From assembly GCA_028752905.1 (NCBI GenBank), contig JAQNBH010000012.1:23407112-23471111 (forward strand): a DNA stretch of 64,000 bases, in the 5' to 3' direction. The notes below the pieces were generated by a model that was not told where the DNA came from, did no database searches, and saw only the letters and a list, made by a program, of their open reading frames with translations. Position 1 is the stretch's first letter; each line of letters begins with the position of its first letter. Source of the stretch: Cladorhizidae sp. MBARI D1340-BT2 (taxonomy: Eukaryota; Porifera; Demospongiae; Poecilosclerida; Cladorhizidae). Of this stretch, positions 48,245 through 59,229 are shown in pieces. Made by a program: the position numbers and the translations under genes.

Positions 48245-48620
48245 CATCCTAAACCAGCAACTCATATACACACACCCCACTATACCAATCATACCCACAC
48301 CACTCACACCACCCCAACTCAAACATACATCACTTCACCACCTATCCCATAAACACACCACACCCACCATCCCAACCTAATGACACACACACCACCTCAA
48401 CCCACACAAACACACCACTACCCCACTTCACTTATCCCACAACCCACACACACCAAGCCCACAAATACCACCTCATACACACACACCATGCCCACAAAAC
48501 TCATACACACACCACCCAACTCATACCCCCTCTACCCACCAACTAAATCATGCACACACTAACCCCCACCACCATAACTCACATACACATTACTCCCATT
48601 AGTTCCAACACAAAAACATT
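48245..48620. repeat. G-poor CA/CCC tract
   Basis: Follows the 193-bp solo LTR; otherwise as at 12052-12500. Confidence 0.8.
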
Positions 48621-48687
48621 CTCTATTTAACACCCACCCTCACACGTTCTCCTGCACTTAGTGCCCAATCCTCCCTCCCTTCCCTCC

Positions 48688-48870
48688 CAGGGTTTCATTT
48701 AGGGGGGGGGGGGGGGTGGCGGCTGCTCCCTCTTGGAACATTTTTGCCCACCCCTTAGAAATTGCATTATATTAAAATTCATTAGAAACTTTTTCACATC
48801 TTTAACCATCATGGCCCCCTTTCCCCCCTTAATTAAAATCCAGATTCCTCCAGTTGCGCCAGAAACCCTG
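48688..48870. mobile_element. hAT-type MITE with CAGGGTTTC ends, copy 4
   Basis: 183 bp with a 12-G run near its left end; same position in the flank as copies 1 and 3. Confidence 0.65.
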
Positions 48871-49511
48871 CCCCTGTGCAAAAACACAGATAGCCACACC
48901 CATTAATATGTAACATGTCTGAAATATTATCCCAGCTTTTTGAAACTTGTGAAGCGAAACTTATTGAAACTTTTGAAGCGAAACTTATAAATCACAAAAA
49001 AATCCAGTCCTATTCCTATACGCAGCCATGGATTTGTGAATGGGACTATATACTATATACCAAGACATGTAAAAGCTGACCTGAAAAGTAGCACTAATTA
49101 AAGGTTTTCTCACCCTCACTACCCCTACCAGGCTGATCACCTGAACCAAAAGCACTAACACAGCCAAAACATTATGTATTAGCTAAATAATTTATTAATA
49201 AGCAATATAGCTAGTACTTCATTGATCTTATGAGACTCATTTCCTCCAGTGTATTATAAAATGCTTATCTCAAACATTTATGCTAAATAAAAAAATAAAA
49301 AATCCTGTATGCTCAATTTCTTCCGACGCATCATTTGTATGCTCTGTATTTTCTATTTCATGCATCAGCGAGTAACTAGCAACCTTTCCATTCTGGCAGC
49401 TGCGATATGAAGGTTGACTCGTTCTGATGACTTATCTTTCTTAAATTTTTTTGCCAATGATTTAACTGAATGCTTTAGCCTTCAGGGGCATATGAAGACA
49501 CGGAGACAATG
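48871..49511. other. Pre-array flank
   Basis: Full-length flank. Contains a duplicated GAAGCGAAACTTAT segment (48953-48989). No gene seen. Confidence 0.5.
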
Positions 49512-50226
49512 CAACACATTTATACTCACTGGCAACACATTTATACTTACTGGCAACACATTTATACTCACTGGCAACACATTTATACTCACTGGCAACA
49601 CATTTATACTCACTGGCAACACATCTATACTCACTGGCAACACATTTATACTCACTGGCAACACATTTATACTCACTGGCAACACATTTATACTCACTGG
49701 CAACACATTTATACTCACTGGCAACACATTTATACTCACTGGAAACACATTTATACTCACTGGCAACACATTTATACTCACTGGTAACACATTTATACTT
49801 ACTGGCAACACATTTATACTCACTGACAACACATTTATACTCACTGGCAACTCATTTATACTCACTGGTAACACATTTATGCTCACTGGCAACACATCTA
49901 TACTCACTTGCAACACATTTATACTCACTGGCAACACATTTATACTCACTGGTAACACATTTATACTTACTGGCAACACATTTATACTCACTGACAACAC
50001 ATTTATACTCACTGGCAACACATTTATACTCACTGGCAACACATTTATACTCACTGGTAACACATTTATGCTCAATGGCAACACATCTATACTCACTTGC
50101 AACACATTTATACTCACTGGCAACACATTTATACTCACTGGCAACACATTTATACTCACTGGCAACATATTTATACTCACTGGCAACACATTTATACTCA
50201 CTGGCAACACATCTATACTCACAGGC
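49512..50226. repeat. 21-bp minisatellite array 6 (~34 monomers) with internal higher-order repeat
   Basis: The variant string GGTAACACATTTATACTTAC recurs at 49783 and 49951 (168 bp, 8 monomers), and GCTCA(C/A)TGGCAACACATC recurs at 49881 and 50070 (189 bp, 9 monomers), showing block duplication inside the array. CATCTATAC variants are specific to this array. Confidence 0.97.
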
Positions 50227-50542
50227 AACATGTGTCACTTGAAATGCACGTGATTAATTATCTGTCAGCCAGTGATTGGTATAGCTTCACACCATAGTCT
50301 TGAGAATTGAGATTCAGCAGTCGGGCAGCTCCAGGCCTGTATCAGTCTGATGCATGACTGTGCTTATACACTCTAGCATTCAATCAAGTCAGGAATCACA
50401 TGCATTTACACAAGCCTAACAGACAACACTTAGCCTGTACAACCATCAATTAACACTCACCCTTATGTTAATTTATGAGACCTCTCACCTCACCCTTATA
50501 TTGGTATTAACATGATTGCATAGTACACACTCATTGGTCATT

Positions 50543-50806
50543 TGTGGTGGAAGCATCCTCAAAACATGCTCCACAGAAAATCTTTTACCAGCTTCTTCTA
50601 GGCTGCTTCAACCAGCTACACAATAGTTACTTAAATCTTTGTCCCTAGCAGTACACAATGTCGCACTTTTGTTTGGCTTGATAGTTGATGGTGGGAGGCT
50701 ACTATCAAGCCAAACAAAAGTGCTACACAGTGTACTGCTAGGAACAAACAGCATAAGAAGCTGGTAAAAGATTTGCTGTGCATGTTTAGAGGATGCTTCC
50801 ACCACA
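50543..50806. repeat. ~264-bp inverted repeat
   Basis: TGTGGTGGAAGCATCCTC to GAGGATGCTTCCACCACA as at 14151-14444, with a ~35-bp deletion in the right arm (GGAACAAACAGCATAAGAAG joins the arms). Confidence 0.9.
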
Positions 50807-50869
50807 TATTGCTTTGGCAGTGAGGAACAAAGACCAGGCCACACTAAAAAAAAGTTGGCACTATGGTTG

Positions 50870-53125
50870 ACAAATACCTCACTTGGTCCATCTAGTGCTC
50901 AGAAAATATAAGAGAAGGACCCCTTACCAACAAACACATAACCATGTTGTGAATAAGCCGGGACCAGCCAAGTATCCTTAAGAGAAAATATACCTTTGGT
51001 GTCCCACCTGCCATCATTCACTTGACTACCTGGTATAGGGCTTACTGAATGGCAAGGATGCAACCATCAAGTTAGACACAGCAGCTTCACACCCTGTGGT
51101 TTCCAAGACTCCACTTCTGGAAGGCTCTTTGGAGGGAGATAAGGTTTCCTTAGTAAGGGTGACTGGTCCACTGACTTAGCAAACATACACATTGACATAG
51201 GTGGGAGACTGCAAAACTTCAAGGATCTGTGGCTGATGGCACCACTGCTGATATTCTACTGGGTCAAGATGCTCCCTTCCTAAACCACTTACTTGAGCCA
51301 TTAGTGAAAGAGAGACTGACGATTTAAACACAAGCTATGTTGGTACAGACCTGACAAGCTGCAGAGCAAGAGCAACAACACTGGCAGGCTGATGAGATAG
51401 CTACAGTGAACTCAGGAGAAATACTCGCACCGTGGGAGGAGTTAGTTGGAAATGACAGCGATATTTTGATTGACCTGGATCAGAACCCAGATAAATCAAA
51501 TGACAAATTGTCTCTATCCCATCTGTCATTCCTGAGATGAACACATCCTCTAAATTAGATGAGAACACACCCTCTCAACCAGATAAGACTGCACTCACTC
51601 GACCAGATGAGAACATGCCCTCTCAACCAGATACCAGATAAGCACTCACTCGACCAGATGAGAACACACCACTCGAATAGATGAGAATACATCTGTCAAC
51701 CAGATGAGAACACAACCTCTAAAATAGTTGGTAAACAAGTCTGTGTTGATGAACAGGTTGCCCAGCAACAGAACAACTCATACTTGCACAAAGAGTGAGA
51801 ATCACTGAACCAGGGGAACTCTGATTAGTTTTGTGAGGTTGGATTGTTGTTTAGATGTGGACACGACAAGTTAGACAATGAAATGCACCAACCAGTGTTG
51901 CCAGGCAACAGACAACAGCAAGCCATAGCTCACACACTCCACATGACCGGTCACCTCGGGTACAACAAAGCCAGACACAGACTGTTGGCCCACTTTTACT
52001 GGCCAGGCCTCAGTCGGGATGTGAATCCTGCGCTAAATGCCATAAGGGAGGTAGATGTCCACAGACCCTTGCTCCACTAATCTCTATGCCAATTATCACA
52101 GAATTACTGACAAGGGTAGCTTTTGATATACGTAGTTGACCCTTTGCCTCACACTAGAGCCGGCAACAAGATCTGTTAACATCCATGGATTTTGCCAGAT
52201 GGTGATGCCACACTATTCAGGAAAGCTGTTGTTGAAACTCTTTCTTCTGCTTTGATGGATCTCCCCCAGGAATACCAGCTAAGCTACTGACAGATCAGGG
52301 CATTAATTTGGTGTCATTCTAGTGACAACCTTATATCAGAAACTAGACATTCACCACATCAAAGCAAGTCCACACCTCCCTCAGACGAACAGTATGTTAA
52401 ATTGGTTTCATGCCACATTGAAACAAATTATTAAGAAGGTCAGTCAACACACCACTGCTGTTCAATGTCTAACAACCATGAGGGAGAACCAGGAACAGAT
52501 GCAGCACATAGCACCAGTTACATACAGAGTGCACATGCATGACAGAAAGAAAAGGCATAGAACTATTCATGTCAACATGATGAAGTCCTGGCCCAGTCCA
52601 GTGGCATATGTATTTTCTATCACCTTAACAGATGAAGAAACTCTGCAGGGACTTCTCTTACCAACCCTATGAGAATCAGATTCAAAAGCTCTCATGGGGC
52701 CAAACTTAAATGATGAACAGACTTCACAACTCCAATGCTTGATGGATACTTCCCCAACAGTCTTCACAAATATCTCTGGGGAAACAACGGCAGTGGGAAA
52801 TGCCTTGAGACCAAGCAAGCCCAGCCCAACAGGATTCCGCCAAGGCAAGTCCCCAAGAGTTGTGAAGATGGTATTCACAAGGAAATCCAGACATTGTTGG
52901 AACATAATATTATGGAACCATCTAAGACCCCTGGTCATTTCCAATCCTAACGGTGAGGAAGGACGAAATGGTAAGGATGTGCATTTAATTAGAGCCAATT
53001 GAATGCACTGACACAAGCCGACCAACAGCCAAACAAGACGAGTATTGTTCACAGATCAGAAGTGACAATTTGCACACACTCTCCTGCTAACTACTCTATA
53101 CTTCTTAAGGAAGGGATGGGGGAGG
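50870..53125 (+). pseudogene. Gmr1-like pol remnant, copy 7
   Basis: Protease 50945-51330 (LDTAASHPVVSKT), linker 51340-51800, integrase zinc region 51844-52030 (GHLGYNKARHRLLAHFYW) with the second Cys pair damaged, core C-terminal part 52322-52450 (IHHIKASPHLPQTNSMLNWF; catalytic Glu replaced by Asn), then, in one open frame to 52672, the integrase tail (HMHDRKKRHRTIHVNMMKSW) and spacer. RT start 52735-53000. Purine tract at about 53107-53125. Confidence 0.85.
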
Positions 53126-53345
53126 CCTAACTGGCAACACTTAGCCTGCACAATCAACAATTTACACTCGCCCACATGTTAATGTGTGGGACCTCTCACC
53201 TCACACACTAACGACTTGCATTTGATTGGTTGTTTGTAATTACCTTATTTTTGTAAATGTAAATGAAATGTGTTGCCAGTGAGTGTAAATGTGTTGCCTT
53301 ATTTCCCACCCTGATGAAGACGGAGCATTGAGGTAGAAACAGGCA
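53126..53345 (+). mobile_element. LTR-like block (3' side), unit 4
   Basis: CTAACTGGCAACACTTAGCC onward, an empty site for the PIF-like MITE. Carries GTTGCCAGTGAGTGTAAATG flanked by GTGTTG on both sides, the best-preserved reverse-strand minisatellite monomer outside an array, followed by CACCCTGATGAAGACGGAGC. Confidence 0.55.
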
Positions 53346-53570
53346 AAAACATAACAAAATACTCATTAAAATATAAATCTTATGATGAAAGTTAATACTC
53401 AAGAAAAATGGATGTTACCACTTCTCCTTCCATTGATTGCTGGAAGCTACTCCCATTGTAAAATCTCCAGGAAGATGTGAGGAAGCCACAAAGTTCATAA
53501 CATAGCAATCCCAATGATAAGTTGGCTTATTCTAGCTAGCTATATTTGGTGAGCACAGTGAAGTTGTTCT
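53346..53570. other. Intergenic part of the A unit, unit 4
   Basis: Conserved among A units; no feature recognised. Confidence 0.4.
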
Positions 53571-53631
53571 TCAGATGCCTCTAGATTTGCTAGTCTGCAC
53601 ATGCGTCCCCTTAATGGCATCTTTCTTACTG
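53571..53631 (-). CDS. Possible short terminal exon, conserved in A units
   Basis: After a consensus acceptor TGCTTTACTTACAG the minus strand reads SKKDAIKGTHVQTSKSRGI then TGA. The same peptide, nearly unchanged, is seen at about 4977-5031, 16830-16890 and 34660-34725. It lies downstream of the Death-gene stop, so it would be an alternative last exon or part of another transcript; the opposite strand is also open here (AVSKAEEAMTQFLYSIVNFT), so the coding strand is uncertain. Confidence 0.3.
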
Positions 53632-53937
53632 CTGTAAGTAAAGCAGAAGAGGCCATGACTCAATTTCTGTACTCCATTGTTAACTTTACAGAGCAATGTG
53701 GAGGGGGAAGGACAAGTGAAGAGCAAGCACGAGGAAAAGGGATTGATAATTACAGGCCAGAACATTTCAGGCTGTATCTATAATTACAAACTACGCACTT
53801 GCAAAGAAGCATTTATGCATTCGAATCGTGTTGACCAGTTCCAAAAGTATTCAGGATTGTTCTACCTTATGTAATATCTAGTTGTAAAAAAGAAGATAAA
53901 CAAGACTGTCCCCATGTAGACTAAGGGTGACCACCCT

Positions 53938-55085
53938 TTACCACTTAAAATATACACACCAACACAACCATCTAGACGAACCTTTGCTGCTTAAGATGGA
54001 AATAATGTCTTCAGCAGATTCCTCCAAATCTTTCTCCACACATACTCGAAGAAGATTCCCGTAAGTCTTTGGATAACCAGCTTTAGATCTCCAATGTTCC
54101 AGAACAGCCCACCTTGTAAATACATGTAGTGTGCATTATAAAACCACATCCACAATTCACGCATTTAGCATTGTAGGTGTACCTATGTAGATAACTTCCC
54201 CTGTATGTGGTCATTATGTGCTGCACGTCAGACCAGTTCAGTCCTAGCAGATATGCCTTATGTACATACAGTCTTGCAGAAATTCGACCTAGGTCCACAT
54301 CTGACATTATCACATCATCTACGTAAGCACGGTTGCACTCTGGAACTTTGGCCAGCAGTTCGTCATATTTCTACAATAATAACTAAAATAACAACAGAAA
54401 CAACTAATATAGCATGAAGATCATGGCTTCATAGAGACATTTTAGTTGCTGGGAAGAGTGGGGATGAGTGTCCAGCCTGGCATTTTTCATAGCTATCCTT
54501 ACTACATGGACCCATTAGCCTGATTTTTAGTTAGATGAAGTTTATTAAGTTAAGTCTTGGAAATAGATAAGTAACACTAACCTGGCTAGGCTCAGGTGAA
54601 TCACAATTGAAGGACTTGAACTGACTTTAGAAGGTTTTAGTGCAACTTTGACATATTCAAAGAGTAAAATCTTAGGAATGTATTATACATGTTGTCTACT
54701 TAATTGCCAAGTTCATTAACTGAAATTGTTATTTAACTAACATTAGCTGCAAAACAAATAGTGAATGCATACAATATACTTATTATGACACCACAATTTT
54801 TTTAATCCTTGTGGTGTAGTTGGGAGGTGGGGTAATCCCTGATCCCCTGACTCCCTGACAAACCCTGATAGATGGTTTTGCTAACCTGTGCCTTGATGCT
54901 GCTTGAGAATGTAGTGATGGCAGCTGCTTCTTCATTAGTTCTTCCAGTAACATCTGCAGCAACAACAACAGCTAGTCAATGAGTGGATTATTTGTGTGAG
55001 TACATCAATGGAAGGTTTTATTTATACTACTACTAAACATACCAAGCATGTGTATGTCCACAAGTGAACCATAAACTCTGGTTGT
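53938..55085 (-). CDS. Death-domain protein, copy 5 (last five exons open)
   Basis: Exons 55085-55043, 54953-54886, 54620-54582, 54370-54183 and 54112-53938: 513 nt, 170 codons plus stop, phases 0/1/0/0/2 compatible throughout. Exon 1 gives TTRVYGSLVDIHLL, exon 2 begins the conserved Asp-Val-Thr-Gly segment, exon 3 SFNCDSPEPSQ, exons 4-5 the Death fold (DVDLGRISARLY, AYLLGLNWSDVQHIMTTY, RWAVLEHWRSKAGYPKTYGN, SAEDIISIL) with C-terminus RWLCWCVYFKW. Last intron 70 bp. Five-prime exons not identified. It could be a functional paralogue or a recently dead copy; transcript data would decide. Confidence 0.6.
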
Positions 55086-56508
55086 CTATCACCACTTCTA
55101 ACCAAACCAGCAAGAAAACCAGAGCTTAGCAACAACTAAGCTCTTACTAAACAAATATAGCACACCAATTGAATCTTCTACCGTGTAAATGAATGCTTTG
55201 CATTATTTATTAGACAGGAGCAGAAAGCTATACTTCTGTTACATTAGCCACATGAAGATGGAGTAACTCTCACAAGCCAGACAAAGAAGGAGCTACTCTC
55301 ATGAGTCACACAAAGAAAGAACAGGATTCCTGAGCCACACCAAGTAAGAAGAGCAGGTAGTATTTGCTGGAAGGTATAGGTGCCCGTGCAGCTTTCTTCA
55401 AAATAAGAGCTTCCAAAAATGGTAGGCTCAGCAAGAAAGCGAATGTTCAAGTTGGCAGTTGCGATTTTCAGCATTTGTTTTGAAGTGGAAGTTGCTACAA
55501 GCAAAACTTATGTGTAGTCCTAGCCCTGGCATTACACTCACACAGCCTCATTCCCATCACACATGCACACATCCATAATCAAAATACCAAACAACTCACA
55601 CCCAGCTAGCCCAACCCCCAGATCCAGCCCTAGATAACTAGACACACAAACATGCCTACACTGGACATCCCCATACTCCTAGGCTGACACTATAATGCCA
55701 CACATGTCCTTCACTCTCCACAATAGACAGACCCAAACAAGAACAGCAGCACAGAAAACAATAACAAAATGTCAGACCAATCAACACCAGTCAACACATA
55801 GCAACATAACATTCTAGACTAAGAGGCATGACTAATTAACTCTTCCTGTAGCTAAGTTTTAATTAATAAAAAAGTAGATCATTTCCTCAGCTTATCTAGT
55901 TTTTTAAATCTTTTCTGCTAGTCGTAATACACCCCTGGTCATCCACATCACCACATTATATCTCTGTCAATCACACCATTTACCATTACACATGGACCAA
56001 TCGCAGAAGTGCATGACATGCTTAACCTTATATATATATATATATATACACCATCAGGCAAGCAGCACCTCATTCTTACTGATGAAGATACCTATGTGTC
56101 AAAGGCTTTGTAATGAGATTCCTGTATCAAGTTAGTGTCTGCTATTATTATACAGAGAGAAAGAAAAACAATAAGCTCCCTGGTATGGCCAAGAGCTACC
56201 CTCCTGCTAGAAGTAGTCTCTCCCTGAGGACCTGATGGGTACCCAGAGAGTGGGTGCTCCATACAGTGAGTGAGAAAGAGGAAGAGTTTGGTCTTGCTAT
56301 CATCAATGACAAGAGTGGCTTCATCGATCTCTTAACATCTCTTACTTCTGACATGAAGGGGAAAAGCATATCTCCAACATCAGCACCAACAACACTGACT
56401 TACCACATGCACACACTATACTAGTACCAGCACCAAGTACAACTACACATTAGATAGCATCATACTCCCACAGGAAGGATACTTCACCCCAGCTGGCCTC
56501 CACCACTC
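55086..56508. other. Distal Death-gene block, unit 4
   Basis: Candidate upstream exon region 55244-55500 (minus, after TTTTGCTTGTAG), TA microsatellite 56030-56049, ACTGATGAAGATACCTATGT at about 56077. The minus-strand segment 56160-56340 is conserved with 23501-23690. No firm gene. Confidence 0.4.
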
Positions 56509-56513
56509 CCACT

Positions 56514-56906
56514 TGTGAAGGGCTAGTTGGTGTTTTAAAGAAGGTGTCTTATAAGGTTCCTCGCTTAGGATTACCTTCTCCCTTCAGTTAATAGGTGCTG
56601 CCACCAGAGTCTTTCTCTAAGTATCGCCTTAGTTAATACCTACCCAGAGAGATTTAGGGTGTCTAGGTATAACTTATGAACTGACGAAAACTATGGTGAA
56701 GACAAGACTAATCACAAATGGCTGACAGGACCTTTTATGCCAGACAGGATACAGGAAGTACCCATAATTACATGCACAGAGAGTCCACTTGACATTACAT
56801 CACTACACTCACAACCACATTCACAATTAACACTTTAAGTAATGCATGCACTCAAATGACTGTTAGGTTCATCATCATTGATGGCCATGTCCAGCAGCCC
56901 TCGACA
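56514..56906. mobile_element. Solo LTR, 393 bp (family 1, orthologous site)
   Basis: Same ends and same target site as 38778-39225; duplication CCACT/CAACT (56509-56513, 56907-56911). Two internal deletions relative to its sister. Shared position implies insertion before the two A units duplicated. Confidence 0.82.
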
Positions 56907-56913
56907 CAACTCA

Positions 56914-57535
56914 TAGACACACCACCCCACCACCCCAACTCATACACACTCCACCATAACCAAACTCACACACACACCACCCAACCAATACCCCCTCTAC
57001 CCACAAACTCAATCATACGCACACTAACCACACCACATCAGCACATTCACACACTACACACATTAGTTCAACATTCTCTCCCCATCACACATTCTTGTAC
57101 AATTAGTCCATCCCATACCCCTCACCCATCGTAAGTCAACCAAAATATAGACCACATGCACAACCCAACCCAACCCAAACTCATACACGATCCTAAACCA
57201 GCAACTCATATACACACACCTCACCATACCAATCATACCCACACCACTCCCACCACCCCAACTCAAACATACATCACTTCACCACCCTATCCCATAAACA
57301 CACCACCCCCACCATCCCAACCAAATGACACTCACACCACCTCAACCCACACAAACACACCACTACCCCACTTCACTTATCCCACAACCCCAACCCATAC
57401 ACACCAAGCCCACAAACACCACCTCATACACACACACCATGCCCACAATACCACCTCTTGCACGCACCTCTCCCACTACCAAACTCATACACACACCACA
57501 CAACTCACACACCCTCTACCCACCAACTAAATCAA
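56914..57535. repeat. G-poor CA/CCC tract, unit 4
   Basis: Resembles the long version at 25388-26090; truncated at 57535, where it joins the pre-array flank directly (ATCAACTATTTCAGCATC), losing the MITE-bearing part. Confidence 0.8.
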
Positions 57536-57692
57536 CTATTTCAGCATCAGCGATTAACTAGCAACCTTTCCATTCTGGCAGCTGCGATATGAAAGTTGAC
57601 TCGTACCGATGACTTATCTTTCTTAAAATAATTTGCCAATGATTTAACAGAATGCTTTAGCCTTCAGGGGCATATGAAGACATGGAGACAAT

Positions 57693-58005
57693 GCAACACA
57701 TTTATACTCGCTGGCAAAACATTTATACTCACTGGCAACACATTTATACTCACTGGCAACACATTTATACTCACTGGCAACACATTTATACTCACTGGCA
57801 ACACATTTAACTCAATGGCAACATATTTATACTCACTGGCAACACATTTATACTCACTGGCAACACATTTATACTCACTGGCATCACATTTATACTCACT
57901 GGCAACACATTTATACTCACTGGCAACACATTTATACTCACTGGCAACACACCTACTCACTGGCAATACATTTATGCTCACTGGCATCACGTTTATACTC
58001 ACTGG
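57693..58005. repeat. 21-bp minisatellite array 7 (~15 monomers)
   Basis: Shares the rare AACTCAATGGCAACATATTT monomer with array 5 (41989 and 57810) and the post-array variant GGCGACGTGTGTCAC, marking arrays 5 and 7 as sisters in type B units. Confidence 0.97.
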
Positions 58006-58183
58006 CGACGTGTGTCACATGAAATGCACGTGATTCATGATCTGTCAGACAGTGCTGGGTGTAGTTCACATCCTGATCTTAAGAGTTGAGATTCAGCAGT
58101 CGGCGTGCATCAGTATTGCTGCGCTTATACACTTTAGCAGCATTCAATCAAGTCATGAATCACATGCATTTACCCAAGCCTAA

Positions 58184-58615
58184 AGGCTGGTTCACAATGT
58201 ACTGCTAGGACTTCATATCGGATGGCGTCGCATCACTTCTAGCTGTTCACAACAACGGAGTCTACGCTCGAACAAACTTGAACTTTCACCCAACTGGAAC
58301 CCTGCCCATTAATTAACCGATGCTAGCGCTCATGTCATTCGCATATCCAATATACTAGAGAAAGTTATCACTGCTTCGATAAGGTTTTATCGTCAGCTCT
58401 TACTTAAAAATCAAAATAAGGAACACCAGAATGACAAAAAACTCAAATAAACGCACACCAGAATGATACAATGATAGGTCACAACGCCACTCGAATAGAA
58501 CTCAATTCTGGCGCGACGTGGTGCGATGTGACACGATTTTGTGTTCACAATATATTTTTTAAACTACGCATTGCATCGCATGGCTTAAAGTGTTTTACAT
58601 ATTGTGAATCAGTCT
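58184..58615. mobile_element. PIF/Harbinger-like MITE, reverse orientation, sister of 42329
   Basis: 432 bp with AGGCTGGTTCACAATG and ATATTGTGAATCAGTCT ends, TAA on both sides (58181-58183, 58616-58618). Same site and orientation as 42329-42768, so inherited by duplication of the B unit. Confidence 0.85.
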
Positions 58616-58618
58616 TAA

Positions 58619-59150
58619 CAGGCAACACAAGCAAGCCAGCACAACCAATAATTTACACTTTCCCACATGGTAATCTGTGGGACCTCTCTCACCTCACACT
58701 TACATGGCACTAACATGATAGGACAGTAGATACACTTGTAATCAGAGCCATTACCTTATTTGGTTATTGTACAATTACGGCTGGTGAACCTATTTTAAGG
58801 AAACCACTAGTTTTGACATAGCGAACTATTCAACAGGATTCTGTTCTGTTGCACCTGGTCATCTTCATACTTGATTCAGTTGTAGTTTAACCTGTTTTTG
58901 CACCTTGTTTCTCTAATTAAGCTATAATCAGAGAACTCTATTCTAGATTAGTCACAACTAGCAGTTAGATGTAGACTCTGATAAAGAAAGGATTGCAAAA
59001 CCCTAAGAGATGGTGAAAAGTGAACCTCGATCTTTGATTAGCCAGAGACCACATACTAGTCAAGATTAGCATATGTTTGATCCGACTAGAAGGACTGGAC
59101 CTCGGCATAGGCTTGACCAGAGACCAGAGTAGGGCAGAGTTACAGACCAG
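58619..59150 (+). mobile_element. LTR-like leader of pol copy 8
   Basis: CAGGCAACACAAGCAAGCCA onward; promoter-like TATTTTAAG at 58791-58799; parallels 42772-43280. Confidence 0.45.
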
Positions 59151-59229
59151 ACCAGCTGCACCAACTAGAAATATTGCCAGCTGTTGTTGGTATTGACTAT
59201 TTGAATTGTCGCTACAAAGATTTATTGTC

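Noticed and set aside
49512..50226. CRISPR-like array of direct repeats
   Set aside because: Monomers are contiguous with no unique spacers, the genome is eukaryotic and no cas genes are present.
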